In this document: positions 32,559-44,014 of the stretch, in pieces
Position numbering within the stretch: position 1 is the stretch's first letter
Layout: every line of letters starts with the position of its first letter
NCBI GenBank assembly: GCA_033398695.1
Contig: CM065815.1
Location: 13,670,501 to 13,734,500 of the forward strand
DNA length: 64,000 bases
DNA from: Orobanche coerulescens
Taxonomy: Eukaryota > Streptophyta > Magnoliopsida > Lamiales > Orobanchaceae
Reading direction: 5' to 3'
Made by a program: the position numbers and the translations under genes
Notes under the pieces: model-generated
Told to the model about the DNA's origin: nothing
Database searches by the model: none
Seen by the model: the letters and a program-made list of their open reading frames with translations, nothing else

Positions 32559-34209
32559 ATTGCCCCCCAGCTCGCTCCGATGTTGAAAACATGGGGTAAG
32601 ATGGCACTGTTGGCGATCGCCTGTTTTGGACGATTGGCTCGTCCACTTATTACAAGGACGATCGTCGCCTGGACGATCTAATTTCGAATCCGGACGATAT
32701 CCTTATGCGCTGGAAATAGCGGGAAATGAAGGTGAGCTTTCGAAACGTTGCAGGGACACGCGTCGCGCTATCGTTGGGGGAGTCCGACGGTTTTGTCAGA
32801 CTTGTCGCCTGGCGTGCCCTCGAAACGACGCGCACGCGGGTTTCAAGGGCTGCATTTAATGTGTCCCCCCCGACGGTTGCACTCCAGCCCCTGGGATTCC
32901 GCCTATTTGCACAGAGGTCCCTAGACTCGCCTATAAAAGGTCTAGGGCCATTTCAGTTCAACTCTTTATGCGCCCTTGCTTTTCAAACGAGACTCTGCCG
33001 AATTTTTCTGAAGATTCTTGTGCCGACCGACTTCTCCTTCTAGGTAAGAAGAAAAATTTTCTCTTGTATTGCCTTCGGGCTTGAATGTACAATATTTTCG
33101 AATGGAATAAAATACTCCTTTTTCGTATCTGATTCTTTACACGTACGATCGTCTCTTTTGAATATTTGTGTATGAACTTGTACAAGTGTTTATATAAATG
33201 CATCTGATGCCTTGTTCGCCTGATTGACTGTTCGAATGTTGAATGGATCCGAATGTATTGGTATACTTGAAAATTCTTACTTGTAAATTTCTTAAACAAA
33301 ACCGATCGTCATGTGTGTGTTTCAACGAAGCCGATCGTGTATGGTCCCTTCCTCCCGATCGCATTTAGGAATAGCTTGACTTTGCCCCTTGTTTTTGTTT
33401 TCTTAGTGTAAGTAAGGGAACAAAAATAGTATGTTTGGTGAGCTATCTTCAGTTTTGCCGATCCTTCGAGGGAGGTCAACTGTTTCGACTATGAGGAACC
33501 GTGCACGGTCGTGGAGTTCGATGGACCGACCTCCATGACCGTGTCTTTATGCGCGAGGGACATTCCATCTGTAGGTCTATCTCGCGAATCACTTTATTGT
33601 TAGGGTCCTCCGTTAGGCTGCGCCCGTCTCGTGTTTAAGCGAAAGGCGAGCGGTCTTGGTCTGGAGGAGTCCTTGCACGGGGCGTCGTCGGTTTATTCGA
33701 CTCCACGTCCGCGGCTTGTTAGCACTTTTCTACCTCGGGTCGCCATGTTAGACGGCGACCCTCGACGGTATACGTTGTGACGGGGTAGGGACGCGTCGCC
33801 TTGTCCGGGTATATCATGTTAGATGATGTACTTTTGAGGGCGCGCGAGCGTGTCCACAGATTTGTTTGGAGGGTTCTTCGGCTACGCTCGCCTCGTATTT
33901 AAACGAAGGGCGAGCGATCGCAGCCCAAAGGATCCTTGCATGGACGAAGCTGTCGGTTCCATCGACCTCCAGGACCATGGCTGCACTTTTCTACCTCGGA
34001 TCGCCATGTTGAATGACGATCCTCGACGGTATACGTTGTGCTTGGGGGGCGATCGCTTGCATAAGTCTGTCAGGTTAGATGACGACCTCTGATAGGGCGA
34101 GCGAGTCGTCCTCTCTTTAGTTGTTTGTTTTCGTCGAGGCGAATCACATAGATGGGATAGGAAAATCTCATTATACTCTTTGTACATTGGGTAACTGAAT
34201 ATAGAATTT
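32559..34209 (-). other. Polypurine tract and long 3' untranslated region of element D
   Basis: The polypurine tract (GGGGGG in minus sense) is at 32559-32570 next to the LTR. The remaining 1.6 kb up to the integrase stop has no credible frame on either strand. It holds a duplicated block of about 258 bp (about 33606-34110) and many CGATCG dyads (for example 32613, 32661, 33145, 33303, 33915, 34050). Confidence 0.75.
33606..34110. repeat. Duplicated block in D 3' untranslated region
   Basis: Two diverged copies about 258 bp apart. Anchors are CTACCTCGGRTCGCCATGTT at 33731 and 33989 and CCTCGACGGTATACGTTGTG following each. The GCTNCGCYCGYCTCGT...TTTAA...CGAGCG block occurs at about 33620 and 33875. 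A partial third unit may lie near 33490. Confidence 0.75.
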
Positions 34210-35480
34210 TTACTGGTAGTATTTCTTCAAGTGTACGGCGTTCCAGGGATATTGGTCCGGAGTGCCGTCAGGATGTTCGAGTTCGTAGGCTCCCCTAGTT
34301 AGCCACTTAGATATCCTGAAGGGGCCTTCCCAATTCGGGCCAAAAACTCCCGTGTGAGTCTGGACCTTTTTAAGGACTAGGTCGCCCACTTGGAACCGTC
34401 TTTCCTTGACCTTCGAATTGAAGAACTTCTCGGATCTCCTTTTGTGGATTGTGTTCTTCATTTATGAGGTCAGTCGTCGTTCTTCCAGCATGTCCGAGTC
34501 GATTCGTCGGGCCACATCATTGTCCGTCGTCATCTCCTGTTCAGTTCGGTGGCTGAGGACGGCAATCTCCGAAGGGATCACTGCTTCTGTACCGAAGGCG
34601 AGGGCGAACGGAGTTTCGCCGTTTGAGTTTCGGGTCGTCGTTCGATAAGACCACAAAACATCTGGGAGCTCGCTCGCCCATCGTCCTTGTCTGGATTCAA
34701 GTCGTGCTTTGATCGTATGTTTGAGGATTTTGTTTACAACCTCTACCTGCCCGTTCGTCTGAGGGTGGTAGGGGTCGAGAACAACTTTTTGATTCCCACT
34801 TCTCGCAGAATTACATGACTTCTAAACCGTCGAACTGCTTTCCGTTGTCGGAGATGATAGCCTGGGGTAGACCGAATCGGCATATGATGTTCTTCCAAAT
34901 GAACTTGATTACTTGCTCTTGGCCGATCTTGTTGAGTGGCTCGGCCTCACCCCATTTCGTGAAATAATCGACTCCTACGATGGCAAACTTATAGCCCCCT
35001 GGCGCCATCGGCAAGGGACCTATAAGGTCGATGCCCCATTGGGCGAATGGCCATGGGCTGTATATTGAGGTGAGTTGCTCGGGGGAGAGCTTGATGTTTG
35101 GGCCCATCATTTGGCACCTGTGACACGATCTGGCATAGGCGATCGCATCTTTTTGTAGTGTAGGCCAGAAAAACCCTTGCCTGGTTGTTTTATGGATGAG
35201 AGCTCGCCCTCCAGCATGGTTTCCACAGATCCCATCATGGATCTCGGCTAAAACGTGCCGGCCTTCCTCCGGCGTGATGCACTTAAGGAGAGGAAGGCTG
35301 AAAGCTCGCTTGTAAAGCCGGTCGCCCAATAGGGTGTATCTGGTCGCACGGAGCTGAAGCTGACGAGATTTGATATGGTCGTCGGGGACCATTCCATCCT
35401 TTAAGTATTTAATGAACGGAGTCATCCAGTTCTCTTCGGCGATGGTAACTGTGGTAACCAGGTTTCTGTCGATCTCTGGC
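34210..35480 (-). pseudogene. INT: Element D integrase
   Basis: Minus-strand integrase. Zinc-binding part: EIHDGICGNHAGG, KTTRQGFFWPTLQKDAIAYARSCHRCQ. Core: WGIDLIGPLPMAPGGYKF, VDYFTKWGEAEPL and IISDNGKQF, then a frameshift near 34800. After it, the HPQTNGQVEVVNK-type Glu segment and the SYRTTTRNSNGETPFALAFGTEAVIPSEI block are in another frame (34462-34656). The C-terminus VGDLVLKKVQTHTGVFGPNWEGPFRI ends at a stop at 34210-34212. There is no chromodomain, as expected for Tat elements. A further stop separates 34462 from 34461. Confidence 0.88.
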
Positions 35481-36013
35481 TTTGCTGATTTTGTGATTTG
35501 GATGTTAGAGAAATCGGCCGCCCCATCTGATGACGCCAGTTTGGATAGGGCGTCGGCCTGGGAATTGTGCTCTCTCGGGACTTGTTCGATTAGCACTTCC
35601 TCAAATTTCGTGCACATTTCGGCGACCAATTCTTGGTATTTGACCATCTGTTCGCCGCGCGCCTCATATTCTCCCTTGACTTGGTTCACGACCAAGAGGG
35701 AGTCCATGAAGATATGGAGGCGGCGAACGTCCAGGGCGAGGGCTAGATCGAGCCCGCCTACCAAAGCTTCGTACTCGGCTTCATTGTTGGTCGCACGAAA
35801 CCCGAAGCGCACAGAATTTGTGAAACTTTGGACGTCGGGGCTGATGAGGACAATCCCTGCCCCTGCTCGCAAGTTGGTCGCCGAGCTATCTACGTACAGC
35901 TTCCAAGCAGGGCGGCCGATCTGGGTCGGACTGTGAGGGAATGTTAATTCCACCACGAAGTCCGCCAGAGCCTGGCCTTTGATCGCCGTGCGAGGAGCGT
36001 ACGTGATACCGTA
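35481..36013 (-). pseudogene. aRH: Element D second RNase H (archaeal type)
   Basis: A second RNase H domain placed between the standard one and integrase. Motifs: AWKLYVDSSATNLRAGAGIVL (first Asp), FRATNNEAEYEALVGGL (Glu), LHIFMDSLLVVNQVKGEYE (Asp) and EHNSQADALSKLAS (last Asp). All four catalytic acids are visible. The frame is open from 35956 and continues into integrase. A TAA near 36014 separates it from the upstream RNase H in the same frame. This dual RNase H layout is established for the Tat lineage. Confidence 0.88.
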
Positions 36014-36500
36014 TTAGGCGATCTCCAGTGACCACTTGAGGAGTCGCCCGTTGGTGTCTGGTCGGTGTAGAACTTGCCTCAAAGGGAGAGTCGTCAGAAC
36101 CTCCACTTGATGTTCGAAGAAGTAAGCCCTTAGCTTGCGAACACTCATGACTAGAGTGTAGGCGATCTTCTCCAGAGGTGTGTAACGTGTTTCCGCGTCA
36201 TGGAGCGCTTGACTAACGTAGTAGATTGGCAAGTGGGTTTTCCCCTCTGCTCGCACTAATACAGCACTTAGCGGGACCTCCGAGGCCGCCAGGTAAAGCA
36301 ATAGCTTTTCGTCGGGGATTGGTTTCGCCAAGATCTGGCGGTTAGATAGATATTCCTTGATTTTGGCGAACGCCATTTGACTCTCCTTCGTCCATGCGAA
36401 CTTCTTGTTCTTTATGGTCGCGAAGAACAGCTTGCTTTTATCCCCGAGCCGAGATATGAAACGGTTGAGGGCAGCTAGACAACCTGGAGGCGTTGCACCT
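36014..36500 (-). pseudogene. RH: Element D first RNase H
   Basis: Standard gypsy RNase H in degenerate Tat form: FAWTKESQMAFAKIKEYLSNRQIL, LLLYLAASEVPLSAVLVR, IYYVSQALHDAETRYTPLEKIAYTLVMSVRKLRAYFFEHQVEVLTTLPLRQVL and NGRLLKWSLEIA. The first catalytic Asp of the YxDAS motif is replaced (LAASEV), as commonly seen in this lineage. A frameshift at about 36480-36520 separates it from RT. Confidence 0.82.
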
Positions 36501-37440
36501 GCTTGACATTCCATGGCTCCTACATGTCGAGGATCGCCTGGATCTTGGTGGGGTTTGCCTCGATTCCCCTTTGGCTCACGATGTGCCCCAGGAATTTTCC
36601 GGAGCTCACCTCGAAGTTGCATTTCTTGGGGTTCAGCTTCATGTTGAACTTCTCGAGGATGGCGAACGTCTCGGCAAGGTCATTGAGGTGATCTTCCTTC
36701 TTGAAGCTTTTGACCATGATGTCGTCAATGAAGACTTCCATGGTCTTGCCGATCTGGTTGGCAAACATCCCGTTGACTAGTCGTTGGTAGGTTGCTCCTG
36801 CGTTTTTCAGACCGAACGGCATTCGGACCCAAAAGTATATGTCCTTTTCCGTGTGGAACGATGTGTGTTTTATGTCTTTCTCCGCCATGGGGATCTGATG
36901 GTATCCGGCGAAGGCATCCATGAATGACATCATCTCACAGCCTGTTGTGCTATCGACCAAGTGGTCAATATGAGGCATCGAAAAGTGGTCTTTTGGGCAT
37001 GCCGCGTTGAGGTCGGTGAAGTCGACGCATAACCTCCAGGAGCTGTTTGGCTTTTTGACGAGCACCGCATTGGCGACCCATTGTGGTTCGCCTGTAGCTA
37101 CTCCGATTAGTTTGTTATCGCTTTTTGACATCTATGTCGAGCACTGCGTACTTCTCAGGACCGAATTTCCTACGTTTCTGGTGAACAGGCTTCCTTGCTG
37201 GGTCGATCTTTAGATAGTGGCAATCGTGTTCAGGACTTATGCCAACCATATCTTGATGCGACCAGGCAAAGACTCCGATGTTCTTACGTAGTAAATTGAT
37301 CAGATCCTCCTTTAATTCGAGGTCGACGCTCGTGCCGATCTGTACTTCCCGCTCCGGGCGAGCCGGATCTATCGTTATACTTTCCAACTCTTCAATAGGG
37401 ACGGTTGCCTCTCGTTTGGAACGATTTCCGGACTCGATCC
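36501..37440 (-). pseudogene. RT: Element D reverse transcriptase
   Basis: Minus-strand RT. The N-terminal linker GVFAWSHQDMVGISPEHDCHYL and KRRKFGPEKYAVLDIDV is in one frame (37115-37387). After a frameshift near 37130, WVANAVLVKKPNSSWRLCVDFTDLNAACPKD, SFMDAFAGYHQIPM, FWVRMPFGLKNAGATYQRLVNGMF and the catalytic VFIDDIMVKS (about 36709-36735) follow. The end is FNMKLNPKKCNFEVSSGKFLGHIVSQRGIEANPTKIQAI. The catalytic box is intact. Confidence 0.9.
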
Positions 37441-38068
37441 TTAGATCGATGTCGAGGCTTGGCTAGAAACCGATCCTTGGCTCGATGTCGTCCGTTAATC
37501 GATGTGAGATGGCGTCCTCTGAGTCGGGTTGGTACGATGTGCTTGGCTCGTCGGTCTCCATCGGTTGATTGTCGATCGTCTCAATGTTATAAATAGTACG
37601 GGAAGTGTTGAAAGAAGTTATGACACAGGAGTAATTCAAACATTTCTTAGCCATTAGCAGGTCTTCTTTTACAGTACCGACCGTCCCATCGACAGTGGGG
37701 AATTTGATACAGTAAAAGAAAGAAGAGGCGACCGCCTCGAAGGGTTCTAGAAATGGACGACCTAGGAACCCATTATAGATGCTGGGCCTATCTATGATTA
37801 CAAAGTTTAGGTTCCTAGTAATCCTAACCTTGGGATCGTAATGACATATTAGCTCGACAGAGAGCTTGATCCTCCCGTAGGCTTGGACTGTGCTGTCGCC
37901 GAATCCTTGGAGCACGGTGTCAACTGGCTTGATAAAGTTGGTCAGGTTGCCGAGCTGGTCAAGAGCGGATTTGAATATGATGTTGCAAAAGCTCCCATTG
38001 TCAACCAGCACGCGATCGACCATTTTCCCAAGGATACATGCAGAGATCACCAATGCATCCTCTTTGGG
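37441..38068 (-). pseudogene. pro: Element D protease
   Basis: Aspartic protease of Tat type with active site RVLVDNGSFCNIIF (the lineage usually has DGGSS or similar), then LQGFGDSTVQAYGRI, LNFVIIDRPSIYNGFLGRPFL and FPTVDGTVGTVKEDLLMAKKCL. It is in the same frame as gag and RT linker. TAG near 37463 takes the place of a probable Gln codon. Confidence 0.82.
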
Positions 38069-39994
38069 TCACTGCACTCCCTCCCTATCCTTGTTTGAGA
38101 AAGTGATGAGCGCGTCTTTGGAGATGGTCGGCTCTGGGGGTACCACGACATGGACCCCGGCGAATGCCCTTAGTTCGGCCTTCCGATTTCTGTTCGACAT
38201 GGTGGAAACCGGGGAAAGTCCTCCGAGGTTTCCACCTCCCGCCTGGAGCATGTTGATCCGGCCGCCAGGGTTGATCGGAGGGATCGATTCATCAGAGTAC
38301 TCCGGATCATTCTGCTCGATCCTTGCGACCGGATTGGGAGGGATTCCGTCGTTTTGTCGGCGTTCGCGCCCTCCGGTCCTCTCTGCTCGAGGTTCTGGCT
38401 TGGTAACCAAGTTGTCCAACTTGCCTTCCTCAAACAGCCGCCCGAGTTTTCGGAGGAGGTCGCGGCATTGGCTGGTGTTGTGGTCGGGACTCTTGTGGTA
38501 GGCACAAAATTTGCTGCGGTTTAGATGACCGTTGTCCCTTATCGGCTTTTGTTTGTTAAGCCAATCGCGCCCCTTGATGGCGTTAAAGATGTGGGCCGGA
38601 GACAGGTTGAGGTTGCGAAGGAGGTGGACCTCCACATCCTCGAAGGCTTTGAACTCACCAGGCGGCTTTGCGACTGCCTTTCCGGGCTTGGCGACCGCCT
38701 TCTTCTGGATGTGGGATGGCGCCTTCCCTTCTCCGGCAGATCCCTCGCCTAAGCGGAGGGTGAGCATCCTCTGCCTGGCCAGGATATCAGCGGCCCTGAC
38801 ACGGAAGATCGCGTAGGTCTAGGGGATGTCCTTTGTAAGGTGCCTGAACATGGGCGAGTGGCCGTAGAATCCCCCTAGGACTGAGTAGAGTGCGAGCTCG
38901 TCGCTAATGGGTTCGCCAGTGAGGATTATTTCATCCACCCGGTCGATGTAATCTTCATCGATCTCGTCCTTCCCCTGCCTGATTTTCATCATGCGGTGGG
39001 GGCCTTCTGGCCGAGCAGCTTTAGCGGCGAAGTACGACGTGAAGTCGTTCGCCAGCTTCTCAAAACAATTGATCGAGCGAGGTGGTAGTGAGATGTACCA
39101 CCTGTGGGCGAGGTCGCCCAATGTCAATGGGAACATTGGACATTTTGTCGCATCTGATGCTCCGCATCCGGTCATGTAAATCCGGAATTTGCTCAAATGG
39201 GTCTCAGGATCCGATCTCCCCTCATATAGAGGTGTTTGAGGGGGAGCGATCTTCGGTTGAACTGGGGCGAGCTCGATCTGGACCGCGAGTGGCTCACTCG
39301 ATCCAACGATCGATCTCTTGGCGCCTGCCCCAGTTTCTAGGAGCGCCTTCATTTCGTCGAGCTGGCGCTGCATGACGGCCATCACCGTAGCCTGACTGCT
39401 CGCTGATTGGCTCCCGGAGCGTGAGCCAAGGCGATCATGTACTGATCCCCTGGCCCCATGGTAGATGATGAGTTATCCGCCACCGGGCTTAGTTCTTGGG
39501 CGAGCTGGGGCCCGTTGGCCGGCTTGTCTTCTAGGAGTCGGATATGCCGAACTCCTAGTAACGGATTCGGACTCCGATGCCTCCCGGCTGGGGCCTGAAT
39601 GCCCGGGTCACCACGAGGGATCACTCCCTAGGCGGCTGAAGACGGAGTCGCCCCGCCTTACGAGAGCCTTTTCCTGCGGCTCGGGGCTTTCTGCCAATTT
39701 CTCAACATATATCCCCTTGAGCTTCCGCTTGCCTGCTCGACGGATGGCTGACGGAGTAATGGTGGGCGAGTCGCATTCCCTCCGTCGCTCCCTGAGGATG
39801 GCTATAGCCTCCTCAATCTGTTCCGCGGTCTGGAACTGATCGAGTGAGAGGCTGGGACCGTCCCTCGGGGGCGGGAGTGAGAGTCTAGCGTCGCCGCGGT
39901 CACCTTCCACCGTAGGCTGGGATTCGGTCTGGGCCGGAATGAGATGTCCGACAGATCGCAGGGTGACTCTTTTGGAGGTGGTGGCAGATGTCAT
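38069..39994 (-). pseudogene. gag: Element D gag
   Basis: Tat-type gag. The likely start is the minus-strand ATG at 39992-39994 (MTSATTSKRV), because the Met further upstream lies in the leader near the primer site. The capsid domain PLYEGRSDPETHLSKFRIYMTG, CPMFPLTLGDLAHRWYISLPPRSINCFEKLANDF and RQGKDEIDEDYIDRVDEIIL lies at about 38850-39270. A knuckle of form CX2HX4HX4C (CAYHKSPDHNTSQC) lies at about 38470-38515. Stops lie at 39608, 38819 and 38069 (the last probably a TGG-to-TGA change) and the stretch 39400-39620 is unclear between frames. Confidence 0.82.
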
Positions 39995-40110
39995 GTTTCT
40001 GAAGGCTTTTCTTTGAAGAACAGTGAGTGTTTCTTCAAGTATATGTCCGGAGAACAGTGAGTGTTCTTCGAGACGGTTGGAATAAAAATGAAGGTTAAGA
40101 TATGCGCCGC

Positions 40111-40128
40111 GCCCTCCTTCTAGCGCCA
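40111..40128 (-). other. Primer binding site of element D
   Basis: The minus strand reads TGGCGCTAGAAGGAGGGC two bases after the LTR. It is a non-methionine primer site; I do not assign the tRNA with certainty. Confidence 0.75.
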
Positions 40129-40130
40129 AT

Positions 40131-41016
40131 AGTTGTTACCCAAAATATTATCCGGAGATGATATTGCTGGAATGGTCGAGTAACAAACAAATGCGAGAAC
40201 ACTTCCGTGGGAAAGTAAATAACACAAGATTTGTCGGGGTTGTTAGTCCCAGGCTTGAATGCTCTCGCGAGATGTTATTAATATAAATACTTCGGAGTAC
40301 AAATATAAATGTTAGAATACTGTTACAATGAGTGTAAATATTCTAGTTATCTTAGCTATAGAGCGTGAAGATTGCCGGAAGAACCAGATATGAAGTTCTG
40401 TGAGTTCTTGCTTATGTATCACTGTGTATGTGTAAGTATTCATCAGATAAGTGTTCTGATCTTGTTGTACGTTCTTTTCTGTGAGTTTCTGAATGTCCCT
40501 TGGCCACTGTTTGAGGCCTACTATTTATAGTAGGAAAGGTTGCTAGGTCATCCCCGACGATCGCGGGCAACCGCCGTATTCTATATTAGAATAATGCGGG
40601 CTATCGTCCCATCACGGGGGATTGTTTCCTTGAAGTCCGAGGCTGCAGCTGGCAGCCAGCTTTGCGGGCCAATGAGGAGCCTGCACGCATCCTGAGTCGC
40701 TGTCTGGGGAGGACCCACTTTGTACCTTTCGGCGGGCCTGTCGGTAGGTGTGAGGTTGGTGACAGGCTGGGGTCAAAGGCTTTAACTTACGGTGCCTTTT
40801 GTGGATCTGCACGTGGGTCTTCGTCCAAGATTCGGTCTTCGAAGACTCTGACGGGTGTCGGATTCACATGTGGTATGGGACGATCGTCTACAATCAGATA
40901 TCATTGGCGATCGCCTTGGACGCGATCGCTAGGTGATTGCCCAGCGTCTGCCTTCTTTAGCTGGCTCCTGACCATTATGCCGATCGTGATCGAGGCGTAT
41001 AAATCGCCGCACAACA
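40131..41016 (-). mobile_element. 5' LTR of element D
   Basis: 886 bp, nearly identical to 31673-32558. The inner terminal base differs (A instead of T at 40131). The outer end CACAACA abuts the duplication AGTCA. Confidence 0.9.
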
Positions 41017-41021
41017 AGTCA

Positions 41022-42060
41022 GAAGGTGTTCGGGTTGATCCACTCGCTTTTATGCAGGGCATGATGGCCTAAATGACTCAGATGGCACAACTGATGGAGA
41101 CGATGCATAACTCAACTACTCAAAATCAACAGGCTCCTCCGCCGCCACCTCAGAGGCAAGAGAGGGGTGTGAGCAGTATCATTGGCGACATCTCTCGCCA
41201 GAGACCACCTACCTTCGAGGGCTCATCTGAGCCGGCGGATATCATTCACTGGCTTGAGCATTTCGAGAAACTGTTTGCTATGGTGGACTGTCCTGAGGGA
41301 CACAAAGTTTCAGTTGCGGCTTACTATCTTGGTAAGGGTGCACATTCATGGTGGTTATCGTTGAAGCCCACCGACGGATCTTGTACTTGGGATCAATTCA
41401 GGACTCTCATGATGGAGAGGTATTATCCGGCCCCACTCAGGGAGGCCAAGTTATCAGAATTACTCACTCCTCTCAGCGGACGATGATGTTCTAGCCATCG
41501 CCGAGAAATTTCAGGAGCTACTTCCTTTCACCTCGTCCATTATTCACTCTGAGGCGGACAAGATCAAATATTTCAGCAAGAGGTTGAAGCCTCGTATGCG
41601 GATGCAGTTGCTTAATCACAATTGCACCACTCTTGCCGAATTCATTGAGAAAGCTCTTACTTATGAGCTTACTGCTAAGGAGATTGCTAAGCAACAACCT
41701 TCATCTGCTGGCAAGAAGTCTAAGAATCGTAATCAGTCTGGCGGCAGCCAGGCCACTTTCAAGAAACCCCGTGCGGGCTCTACTTTTTCTGAGCAACCTC
41801 CTATGGCGCCTAGACCCACGGAATCTCAGTCACGAGCGGCCAGTTCGGCCATCACCTGTTTCAACTGTGAAGGACAGGGTCATTTCAGCACCAAGTGTCC
41901 GAGGCAGACTGTCACGTGCCATAACTGTGGGATTGCTGGGCATAAGGCCTGTTTTTGCCGAAGAGACTCTAAACCTACTCCGGCGTCATCTCAAGCCCTG
42001 AGACATTCAGCGGTACAGAATCAGGCCACTCAGTCCGCGTCGTTCAAGACGACATGAGCA
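41022..42060 (+). pseudogene. gag: Element C gag, main part (after D)
   Basis: Gag of C resumes right after the D duplication: GVRVDPLAFMQGMMA, a TAA at 41070-41072 where A has CAG, then MTQMAQLMETM. The capsid part has RPPTFEGSSEPADIIHWLEHFEKLF, AAYYLGKGAHSWWLSL and YYPAPLREAKLSELL. A frameshift occurs near 41475. From there the frame runs through KPRMRMQLLNHNCTTLAEFIEKAL to two knuckles CFNCEGQGHFSTKC and CHNCGIAGHKACFC (about 41860-41955), ending at a TGA at 42055-42057. Very similar to element A gag. Confidence 0.88.
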
Positions 42061-42560
42061 AATAAAGGCGGAGCCAAGAGCTATCAGACGGGAGCGTCCG
42101 GTTCGGGGGCCGGCAAGCCCCGAATTTATGAGATGAAGAAGACCGACGATCCAGAGGCCCAGATGATCTCAGGTACACTCGATATTCTATCTCAACCTGT
42201 GTGTACCCTTTTTGATACTGGTGCATCACATTCATTCATTTCCGAGTCATGTTTGAGTAGACTACGTCTGGGTAGTGCTACTAGTTGTGAGCCTTATGTC
42301 ATTGGTCTACCTGATGGTAGAAGAATTATCGGGAATCATGAGATTAAGGATTGTCCGATTCAGCTTCATGGCCGTGATTGGTTAGCCGACCTAATCGTGG
42401 TAGATTTACCGAGAGATGACGTCATTCTGGGTATTGATTGGATGGATCGTCACGATGCCGTCATTAGTGTCCGTAAGCGTATGGTCACTATCATTTCAGA
42501 CGATGGGGTCGAATGTGTATTTCAGGGAGGTAATCCCAGCTGTTCTGGGAGTCATCAACT
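42061..42560 (+). pseudogene. pro: Element C protease
   Basis: In frame with the last part of gag. Active site VCTLFDTGASHSFISESCL, then CEPYVIGLPDGRRIIGNHEI and [28 protein letters not shown]. Intact up to a frameshift near 42545, where the open frame leaves the homologous sequence. Confidence 0.87.
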
Positions 42561-43560
42561 TGATGAAAGAAGTAAGATTACTCAATCAGGGGTGTGTCAG
42601 TTATTGGTGCTATATGACCAAGACCGAGAAACCATCAATAATTTTGACGGATATTCCTGTAGTGAGAGAATATGCCGATGTATTTCTAGACGAGTTACCT
42701 GGTTTGCCTCCACAGAGAGACCTGGAGCCCGGTACGTCCCCAATATCGAAGGCACCGTACCTGATGGCCCCGACCGAAATGCAGGAGTTGAAGAATCAAT
42801 TAGAGGATTTGACCGAGAAGGGTTATATTCGACCGAGTACGTCCCCGTGGGGAGCACTAGTGTTATTTGTCAAGAAGAAGGATGGTTCGTTCCGCTTGTG
42901 TATTGATTACCGGGAATTGAACCAGGTGACGATCAAGAATAAGTATCCTCTACCCCGTATCGATGATCTTTTGGATCAACTTCAGGGAGCTTCAGTATTT
43001 TCCAAGATCGACTTAAGATCTGGATATCATCAGTTGCGAATTCGAGAGTCGGATATCGCAAGGATGGCGTTCCGAACACGCTATGGTCATTATGAGTTTG
43101 TGGTAATGCCGTTTGGGTTAACTAATGCACCTGCGGTATTCATGGAGTTAATGAATTGGGTTTTCATCGACTATTTGTATCGGTTCGTGGTTGTCTTTAT
43201 TGATGACATTTTAATTTATTCTCGTGACCAGGAGGAGCACGAGTTTCACCTTCATTAGGTACTCGACGTGTTGAGACGAGAGCAACTTTTTGGAAAGTTT
43301 TCCAAATGTGAATACTGGATGTCCGAAGTGACGTTTCTCGGACATGTAATTTCATTAGACGAAGTTCTTGTCGACCCTCAGAAGACGGAGGCTATCCGAG
43401 ATTGGCAACCTCCGAAGAATGTTAAGGAAATCCGAAGTTTCCTCGGATTAGCTGGCTATTATCGGCGATTTGTTGAAGGATTTTCTAAAATCGCTCAACC
43501 CATGACGAACCTTTTAAGGAAAGATAAGAAATATACGTGGTCCGACGCGTGTCAACAGAG
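42561..43560 (+). pseudogene. RT: Element C reverse transcriptase
   Basis: RT in one frame with a single stop. [87 protein letters not shown], catalytic [18 protein letters not shown] at 43256-43258 stands where A has CAG. The connection [23 protein letters not shown] and [21 protein letters not shown] follows. The catalytic box is intact. Confidence 0.9.
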
Positions 43561-44014
43561 TTTTGAGGAACTCAAGAGCCGGTTAATTTCAGCACCTGTC
43601 CTTTCTTTACCGCAATGGACGGAAGGATTTGTGGTTTATAGTGATGCATCCGGACAGGGTCTCGGATGTGTACTAATGCAGAACGGGAAAGTTATTGCTT
43701 ATGCTTCACGGCAATTGAGACCTTACGAGGTTAATTATCCGACCCACGACCTGGAGCTAGCAGCCGTGGTGTTCGCATTGAAGATTTGGCGTCATTATCT
43801 TTATGGCGTTACCTGTCAGATATTCACCGATCATAAGAGTTTAAAGTATATATTTACTCAGAAGGAGTTAAATATGCGACAGAGACGGTGGTTGGAACTA
43901 ATCAAATATTATGATATTGAGATACTTTACCACCCGGTCAAGGCGAACGTTGTCGCCGACGCCTTGAGTCGTAAGTCCGTTCAGGAGCAGATGCTTGCTC
44001 GATTAACAGTTTAG
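43561..44014 (+). pseudogene. RH: Element C RNase H
   Basis: [50 protein letters not shown] and [18 protein letters not shown], all four acids present, in frame with RT. A TAG at 44012-44014 stands where A has CAG. Confidence 0.88.

Larger units (their letters stand above)
31673..41016 (-). mobile_element. Tat-lineage gypsy element D (minus strand)
   Basis: Complete LTR element of 9344 bp with LTRs 31673-32558 and 40131-41016, primer site 40111-40128, polypurine tract 32559-32570 and perfect duplication AGTCA. The minus-strand order is gag, protease, RT, RNase H, second (archaeal-type) RNase H, integrase without chromodomain, then a long 3' untranslated region. The second RNase H after the normal one is the hallmark of the Tat lineage. 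A relative of D left the LTR fragment at 1628-2385. Confidence 0.92.

Noticed and set aside
35370..35936. Plus-strand frame of 188 aa
   Set aside because: Antisense shadow of the Tat element second RNase H and integrase.
37890..38501. Plus-strand frame of 203 aa
   Set aside because: Antisense shadow of the Tat element gag and protease.
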